Assembly (NCBI GenBank): GCA_018105865.1
Contig: CM030836.1
Location: 4,972,483 to 5,036,482 of the forward strand
Origin: Metaphire vulgaris
Taxonomy: Eukaryota > Annelida > Clitellata > Crassiclitellata > Megascolecidae
Direction: 5' to 3'
DNA length: 64,000 nt
Made by a program: the position numbers and the translations under genes. This document shows positions 57,515-64,000 of the stretch, piece by piece (position 1 is the first letter of the stretch; every line of letters begins with the position of its first letter). Under the pieces are notes generated by a model. It had not been told where the DNA came from and ran no database searches. It saw nothing but the letters and a program-made list of their open reading frames with translations.

Positions 57515-59650
57515 TCCATTCATCAGTCACAATGGTTAGGACCAGTTACAGCATTCCATTGATTTTGAGGACGACGATGAACACAGCCTGTCATATGCAG
57601 CACTTTAGACAATTCGACCACAATTTAGAGATTTTGAACTTAACTGACTCCAATCTCTTCAGTCTTCAGTTCATTCGATGACTGTTGAATATCGCACCGA
57701 ACACCGCCGCCGTCGCCGCCGCCGCCGCCGCCGTTCGACCGGAGAGTCTCATTCAACGATGTCTGAATGTTCACTGAAGTCTCCCGTTAGCCTTAAAAAT
57801 GTCCACAATTGCTTTTGTCGGCGGAGTCTTAGACCGTCGCTCATTTCAAATCGTCGTACATCAGAGTCGCTCAACTGCTGCGTAGTCAACATGGCATGCG
57901 CCGTGCATTGCATTCATCTGGATTGAATTGCACGAGTTCAGTTTCCACTCGCTCTCCTTCTTCTTCCTCCTCTCTGCGCTTCTGTGTTCCGCTTTTCTTT
58001 CCATCTTCCTCTCTCCTCTCCATCTCCATCGCCCCTTTATATCCCTCTTTTCAAGCGGCGACTGAAAGGGAGGACTTCTGTCTGCCTGGAAACGCTTATG
58101 TCTTGCCACTTGTCAGACGAATCCGGTGTGTCGGTCTGTGTTTTGTCACGGCGTTCCCATAACGTGTCACGTTCTAGAATTACAATAGTTGTGCATGATC
58201 ACCATTACTATATATCATCGCCATCGTCCTCACTATCACCGCCGTCACACTTCCGAAGACGAAACCTTTCTCGTAAATCGTCGTCTTAGGAGGAAGACAA
58301 AATTCGTTGTTGAATCGACGTTTGCAAAAGTCAATTAGTCGCTGATAATATAATGAGTCGGTGCATCGGATAGTCTATCATCGTCGAACAGTAGGCGTCC
58401 TTTCGGTCGGCCGCTAAACTAATCTGCAGCCGGACGGAGTCCGTCCTCGAAAGATTTGCTTCGCCGATCACAGCCACGAAGACGCTTCGATGCGCAGTAT
58501 TAAATCAACTCTACTCTTCAAAATAGAAAATCGAATGCATTTCAATTAACCTCTCATTTAATTTATTTCCTTTCAAATTCGATTGTAAATTTTCGGAAAT
58601 TTCTAACTGAAATTATCTAAACAGTGAGGCAAATGATGGGAAAATGAAATGGACATTGAAAAGTCAAGATTAGAGCCAAAGAGCAATTCACTTAATGATG
58701 CGGATAAAAGTCTAATAGATCGACAGCGGCTTAGGTGGCTGTGATTTTGAATTAGGTCACCTGTTTTACACTACGAGGCCTATACAATTCTCTGTATGTT
58801 TGGCGCCACCAACGGGTCGCAATTTACCTAATAGATTAGGCTTAGACTGTGATGACTTAGCACGCCGTTTTAGACAGAGACGAATTTTCATTGCGATATT
58901 TTCGGCTAAATATATACCAAAGTTAGTGAAGTTTTAGTACAATAAATGCCTTTGAATTAACTTCGTTCCCGGTTTTGAAAAATATTGCTCGAAATATATT
59001 TATCTGCATGAAAAATTTGACTTAGAAAATTCTTTTCACGAAAAATCGACAATGGCGTCAACCTTTGAGATCTAGACCTTAGACATAGGCAAAACATCTA
59101 GATGTGATGAGAGGTCACGTGGCTGAGAACGACTCTATCCCCTTTCTATAGTTGAGTGGCTGTTTTGAGGCGACGGTAGGGTAAACTCTTTTTTTTTATG
59201 CCGAATCCAATGGAGGTGGAACGCTATACTTCCTCGTTGCTTTTTTGGAAAATGAATCACTTGAAAAGATTATATTTTTGACACCTGATAGCTGACAGTC
59301 TTCATCTATTATAGTACAAGAGTCGAGTAAAGTGGTGACTGTGGTAGAAAGATTTTAATACAATTGCACTTGTAAAGTTTCCTCAAATTGGAATCAAGAC
59401 ACACAATTATAGCCTATATCACGTGACCAATGGTGTAACTTGAGTCAAAGAGCTCTTTAAAATAAGTCACTACAATATTTCTTATTGCGTCATTAATGGT
59501 TATGTTGCAAAAGCCGATGTGGCGTTTATAAACGTGTTCTAAGACGAGGCATGAAAGCTGAGCGACTAACTTGACGTACTGTAGAGTTGCAGGACCTGGT
59601 TCCAACAACTGAGAACGCGCGGTATTCGATGGTATTTCTGCAGTATGGCA
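57515..59650. other. Intergenic stretch without recognised gene
   Basis: 57703-57733 is a CGC trinucleotide run. 57930-58110 is pyrimidine-rich. Several frames of 60-100 codons exist but none shows a family motif or a convincing splice structure. Confidence 0.45.
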
Positions 59651-59652
59651 TA

Positions 59653-59954
59653 CTAAGCGAAGTCTTTCCCGAGCTCTCGAGGCTAACCTCAAGGCTCTTA
59701 GAGCGGCGCTGATCTCCGTTTCAAGGCCCTTAATCGGGCGACTGGTGCAGATTACATGAAACGGGGCCAGTGTTCCAATGCAAGCGCCTGTTTACTTCGC
59801 GGATTAATCCGCTACTCAGTTGCCACCGTGCATCATCTGGCGAATGAAGGTTGAATCGATCGACCTTAGGGGCTACAGACTTCCAAAGGGACTTGAACCT
59901 CGTTCCTTCAGCGTGCCTTTCCAGCGAGTAACCACTTCTGCCATCTTTCCACCC
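59653..59954 (-). mobile_element. tRNA-derived SINE with 12-bp target duplication
   Basis: On the minus strand the head reads GGTGGAAAGATGGCAGAAG, then TGGTTACTCG (box A-like), and about 35 bases on GAGGTTCAAGTCCC (box B), the two internal RNA polymerase III promoter boxes of a tRNA. The body has CGGATTAATCCGCG and ends with GCGCCGCTCTAAGAGCC. CAGTATGGCATA flanks it on both sides (59641-59652 and 59955-59966), an exact duplication expected from LINE-driven retroposition. Confidence 0.85.
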
Positions 59955-60123
59955 CAGTATGGCATATAATAAAATATCAAAGCATCAGATGACTAAGCCG
60001 AGTGATTGCGAATGATAGAGCCTTTTTTCTATGCAATAAGAAGGCCCTTTGTAGGCTGTCCACTCTGTAATTGTTAATGTGCTGTTCGTGTTCAAGAACG
60101 GAGGGAGCGTTAAGAATTCAAGT

Positions 60124-60162
60124 CCGACCGACCGACCGACCGACCGACCGACCGACCGACCG
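60124..60162 (+). repeat. (CCGA)n microsatellite
   Basis: About 39 bases of CCGA repeat. Confidence 0.96.
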
Positions 60163-60608
60163 GCAGCCGGCGTTCGTCGCTCGATATGCACTTATATCCT
60201 CGAGTGCCCGTTCTGGGTTCGTGAATTTCTCGTCAATTTTCTCACGTCTCTTGCCAGGGGCCATCGCTGTCTTGATGGACCTAAGGCGTTGGTCATTATT
60301 ATTCAAGCATTAGTAAGCCAGAGACTGCCATTGTTAGAATGCCGCTTCGTGAGACAAAAGGCAGAACTCTTGTTCCGTCAGAATATCCGATGGACGTCAC
60401 TGTCCAGAATCAACTTGTATCAACTGAAGAAAGACGGAAACTAAAAGCTATGACAAAGCTATGACTTGGCCATCGAAATGGCGAATGAACTACTACTTTA
60501 ATTTCCTTATTTTCAAAATTCAAGAAGTGTCTCAAGAATTTATACGAGTTGTTTAATATACAAAAATAGTCAGCAATTTCCAATGCTGTGATGGAGGATG
60601 CTTTAGAT

Positions 60609-60990
60609 CAGGGGTGTCAAACATAGGACCCGCGGCCGGATACGGCCCGCGAAAGCTTTTCATCCGGCCCGCGTGTATGATGTGGCTGAATACAAGGCAA
60701 AACTTTATGTTTAAGCAAAGTTACTTTATTTAAAGCGTGTTCAAAAAGTACATATCTGAAAATCGGAAATTACATACAGTATATGAAACTCAAATATTTT
60801 ACATACAATAGAAATACAATCAAAAATGTTGAAACAATTCTTGAACATGCCTTTTAACTTAGGCCTACTGTAGTGTATATGCTGTTTTGAGTAATAGACC
60901 TGTTGTAGTTTGTTATGTACAAATCAGGCCCGCGACAACCCACTAAGACTTCTATGTGGCCAGCTATATGAAATGAGTTTGACACCTCTG
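60609..60990. mobile_element. hAT (Charlie-like) miniature element
   Basis: Ends CAGGGGTGTCAAACATA and GAGTTTGACACCTCTG are the well-known CAGGGGTGTCAAAC type, followed inward by GGCCCGCG words on both sides. The flanks CTTTAGAT and CTCTAAAA match at five of eight, so the insertion is old. No transposase frame. Confidence 0.9.
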
Positions 60991-60994
60991 CTCT

Positions 60995-61764
60995 AAAATT
61001 GAACCTAATAGTTGACATCAAAATTATGCAATTATATTATAAGGACAGAATCAGTTATGCTAAGGATAGATTTTAACAGCCTATTGATTATTATTATTAT
61101 TATGGGTTTCCATTGCAAGAAAGTGCAGTAACATTCAACAGCTGGTCGATCGGTTGGTTAATATATTTTAAGGAATTTGATGCGTGTGTCAAATAGACGA
61201 GCGCGCCTAATAAATAACGCCTTCAGTCGTTGAATTTATGCGATTCGTTTTTTCTGACAAGACGCCATCGAGTAAAATCGTGAATAAAATGGATGCGATT
61301 TCCGTCTGAATAGATCCTTAGTTCTTGCCTAAGACTAGGAGACTAGTGTGATCGCTCAGGCGATCACGAACACACGCTGTAATCGGTCAAACGGCAAACC
61401 ACGAAAACAACTTCAGAGCGAATTTGTCAGTTTTCGGTCCAATTGGTCCGCCGTCTATAGAGATCCAAAGTGTCGCCAACTGCTAAGCACGGTGAATTTA
61501 GAAATTGAATGGACGGACACGACACTTACAGACTGCATAACTAAGAAGGGACAGTGGCTACTATAGTTGAAGCGTGCTATGGACTGGACAGCGATTAACC
61601 TACTTGTTGTGTTCTACAGTAGTTTTGCCTCATATGGTGATCAGTAACGTTCTCTTCAGTATTCAAACTGTGCCATGACTGAATTCCGCTCTTATCCCAT
61701 GCCTACCGACCTAGCTATGGTCCCAGAAAAGGGGCTCCATCATTTCTACAGTTTAACTTGGTCA
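60995..61764. other. Intergenic stretch without recognised gene
   Basis: No supported coding frame. A minus or plus frame of 72 codons at 61348-61566 has no recognisable family. Confidence 0.45.
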
Positions 61765-61772
61765 GGCCCGAC

Positions 61773-62060
61773 CAGGGGCGTAGCTAGGGTGTACGGCGCC
61801 CGGGGACAATACATACTGATGGCGCCCCTGAACTTTGAAAAAATTCTCAACCCCATAAAAACCCTGACGAGCAAAAAAGTCGTCACTATTTGCCGTTAAC
61901 TCAAAAGGACGAAAAAGAAGGTCGTAACGACTTCTTTTTACTTTTTTCCTACCTAAACTCCATGCCCCATTTTGGCGCCCTTCTAACCCCGATTTTGGCG
62001 CCCCCACCTCGGCGCCCGGGCACATAATAATGTACTCCCTGCCTTCTGGCTACGCCTCTG
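61773..62060. mobile_element. hAT-type miniature element, exact 8-bp duplication
   Basis: Ends CAGGGGCGTAGCTAGG and TCTGGCTACGCCTCTG form inverted repeats. GGCCCGAC flanks it exactly on both sides (61765-61772 and 62061-62068). The interior repeats GGCGCCC words and has CTGACGAGCAAAAAAGTCG. It is non-autonomous and, by its exact duplication, relatively young. Confidence 0.95.
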
Positions 62061-62565
62061 GGCCCGACTAGGGAGTTTGGGGGGCGTCGTAGCTCGTATG
62101 CTCCCCTAGCCTGGTCTGAGACGGAAATGCATTAGACGTACAGTTAGTAGTGGATTAGATTCTAGAGATTTTTAGCGTATTTTCAGACTCCATGATAGCA
62201 TATCGGCTATCACGCAACCTCTCCCACCCATGCAACTGTTAACATGTTCTGGTCGGTTGTGCGAGAATCTCACGTCCAGGTTAGATCCCTTTAGGATGAC
62301 CCGGCTTTTGACCCGACCTTCTTTCTGTCCTCCCATATCGTATACCACTGTGTATGGCATTGCACTTGAGGAGACGGTGAATAATGCATTGCACCGAATG
62401 ACCGACGCAGCAGTAGACGAAATGCTTCTCTTTATTGCGCGTCTATGGCCAGGGCACAACATTTCGAGGATTAAATCAACTCTACTGGATAATATTTCAT
62501 TTAGTCGTCGACCCCCTCAGCCGACTGACTCGGCGCCATGCCAGACTCTCTTCGACGTTTTATGG

Positions 62566-62635
62566 GTTCCACCGATGTAGTAGCCCAAACTGAAGTTGCT
62601 GTTCCACCGATGTAGTAGCCCAAACTGAAGTTGCT
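62566..62635 (+). repeat. Perfect 35-bp tandem duplication
   Basis: Two identical adjacent copies beginning GTTCCACCGATGTAGTAGCC. They are identical, so recent, or an assembly artefact. Confidence 0.95.
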
Positions 62636-62639
62636 GATA

Positions 62640-63080
62640 ATATTAATTTTCTTCTTCTTTCTTCTTTCAGGTGCCATGCATTGCTGCGTCGGCGGCCATG
62701 GACTTCCACTTTTCTCGATCTCTAGTGTTCCTCAGGAGTTCGATGTTATTTCCTATCCCCATTTCCTCTCTCATTCTGTCTGTATGTTTTGATCTTTGTT
62801 TTCCTCTTGATCTTTTACCCTCCACCATGCCTGTCACTGCCAAGTTTTCTAATCCTTCTTTTCTCATCACGTGCCCAAAAAATTTCGTCTGTCTTAACTT
62901 GATGGTAGTCATCAGTGTTCGTCTCTCTTCCATCATCTGTAGTATTTCTTCGTTAGTTCTCTTGTCTGTCCATGGTACCTTTAGCATCCTCCTATAAAAC
63001 CACATTTCTGCCGCTTCCAGTTTCTTTTTAATCTTTTTTGATATGTTCCACGTCTCAGATCCATATAACAAAACTGACCA
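62640..63080 (-). mobile_element. Non-LTR retrotransposon C-terminal fragment (YGSETW type)
   Basis: The minus frame (62667-63071) reads MLYGSETWNISKKIKKKLE, then EMWFYRRMLKVPWTD, RTNEEIL, RQTKFFGHVMRKEGLE and GKRSRGKQR, ending DREKWKSMAADAA. This is the conserved C-terminal region of a non-LTR retrotransposon protein, here open over 134 codons. The 3' end has a GAAGAA-rich tail at about 62645-62668. It is 5'-truncated. Confidence 0.92.
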
Positions 63081-63282
63081 TGCATAGCATCTAAGTGTTA
63101 ATTTTAGAGCCGCTTTAAAATCGGATTAAAATAAACTTCGAGCGAAAATTACGAATATCGATGAATCGAGTTTGAATACAATGTCTACACTGATTTTCTT
63201 TGAATACATAAATTCATTTAAATCTGACAACATTAATCTTCAGTTAATTAAAGTCAGTCTGTCCTCAACCTCGGTCTGGCGT

Positions 63283-63605
63283 TGGCCTCTATTTGGCGTT
63301 GTGCGCCATCAGGACACCGAAGTTAAGCAACGTAGAGCGCGGTTAGTACTTGGATGGGTGACCATCCCGGACTCTAGTCGTGGTTCCGGCAGCCAACCAA
63401 GCCGTTCATCGCTTAAGCGTCGATAAATTGGTTGCAGCGCTAAGCAGCGAAGGTAAAACGCAGGCCTAGAGAAAGTAACGGCAAACTACTCTAGATTAAT
63501 GGCGTAAGCCATCTGGGTCGCTGCTTTCCTAGAACACGGAGGTCAGCGCCGGAAACTCTACGCCCGTTCGAATATGGGACTACCTTTACCATTTTAAAAA
63601 ATAAG
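63283..63605 (+). mobile_element. 5S-rRNA-derived SINE
   Basis: The head contains CCGAAGTTAAGCAACG and GGTTAGTACTTGGATGGGTG, which match the internal promoter of 5S rRNA (GGAAGCTAAGCAGGG and GGTTAGTACTTGGATGGGAG). The 5' third of a 5S gene is only loosely kept, and the body continues with unrelated SINE sequence to an A-rich end at 63590-63605. It is therefore a SINE rather than a functional 5S gene. Target duplication not found. Confidence 0.72.
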
Positions 63606-63609
63606 GTAT

Positions 63610-64000
63610 AAGCAGAGCTGGTCATTTGAAAATCAGAGATATTCAATGAATTCGCGATCTTGTGCCCAAACCTGCTCTGATTCATCTTGCCAATGCCCTT
63701 GTCAGCATTAGACTTGACTATCACAATCCCCTTTACATTGGTATGACCAAATCTAATGTGCAAAAATTGCATTCAAAACTGTTCTGGTTTTTAAAATACT
63801 GCAAGCTGGTCAACCTCAATATTTAAAATCTATGTTAAGCCATCCGAAACATTGTCATTCAACAAGATTTGCTGATTCATTGTTAAATGTACCTAGAACC
63901 AACACTGAAATTGGAAAGAGAACATTTTATATTTCTGGGCCAAAAATCTGTAGCTCTCTCCCTCTGGTTGCCAGATCCTCCAATAAACTGAGTATTTTCA
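63610..64000 (+). mobile_element. LINE C-terminal fragment, running off the right edge
   Basis: Plus-strand frames read IRDLVPKPALIHLANALVS, then IRLDYHNPLYIGM (family: SRLDYCNSLL.GL), FKILQAGQPQYLKSMLS, HSTRFADSLLNVPRTN and GKRTFYISGPKICSSLP. The order is that of an APE-type LINE after the RT domain. At least one frame change is needed. Truncated by the window end. Confidence 0.85.

Noticed and set aside
62230..62580. Plus-strand frame of 116 codons
   Set aside because: No family similarity or splice context was recognised, and it runs into a recent 35-bp tandem duplication; not enough support for a gene call.
63300..63400. Functional 5S rRNA gene
   Set aside because: Only the internal promoter region matches 5S; the 5' and 3' arms that pair in helix I do not.

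Overview
The window is animal nuclear DNA. Spliced genes have GT-AG introns, there is a Toll-like receptor, and most of the rest is retrotransposons, hAT-type miniature elements, SINEs and long microsatellites. The gene families and repeats suit a (probably marine) invertebrate; I cannot name a species. There is no bacterial or viral gene organisation.

Three protein-coding loci are well supported. (1) Positions 1417-11985, minus strand: the first nine coding exons (about 312 residues) of an NDR-family AGC kinase (STK38/tricornered type). Every splice phase agrees. The last roughly 150 residues lie off the left edge. (2) Positions 22915-33674, plus strand: a 13-exon gene for about 570 residues whose C-terminal half matches animal A/B-Myb proteins (TSTP, TPTPFK and the terminal VACG block). 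I find no exon for the Myb DNA-binding repeats, and a promoter-like segment lies directly before exon 1, so this may be a Myb without its DNA-binding domain. (3) Positions 41599-45260, minus strand: a Toll-like receptor with signal peptide, leucine-rich repeats, two cysteine clusters, a membrane segment and a divergent TIR domain. Its reading frame is broken twice in low-complexity sequence. A fourth, partial coding piece (52076-52246) is a RING-finger terminal exon carried inside a TTAA-flanked element.

Between these loci: 12-20 kb is a graveyard of non-LTR retrotransposons, with a 2.4-kb inverted-repeat element and a 2-kb element flanked by 12-bp direct repeats. 20.5-22.7 kb is tandem repeats (CCAAT-bearing units, a 78-bp satellite, a G-rich tract) leading to the Myb-like promoter. 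26-31 kb (introns), 35-40 kb, 46-55 kb and 60-62 kb hold miniature elements, several with exact 8-bp target duplications typical of hAT. 56.6-57.3 kb is a very long TATC microsatellite. 59.6-60.0 kb has a tRNA-derived SINE with a 12-bp target duplication, and 62.6-64.0 kb has two LINEs around a 5S-rRNA-like SINE.

The three genes show no operon-like link. The kinase and the Myb-like gene are both regulators associated with cell growth or the cell cycle, transcribed divergently and separated by about 11 kb of repeats. A short internal motif (TGACAAGCAAAAAAGGTC) recurs in miniature elements whose terminal repeats differ, which is the most striking unexplained repeat pattern.
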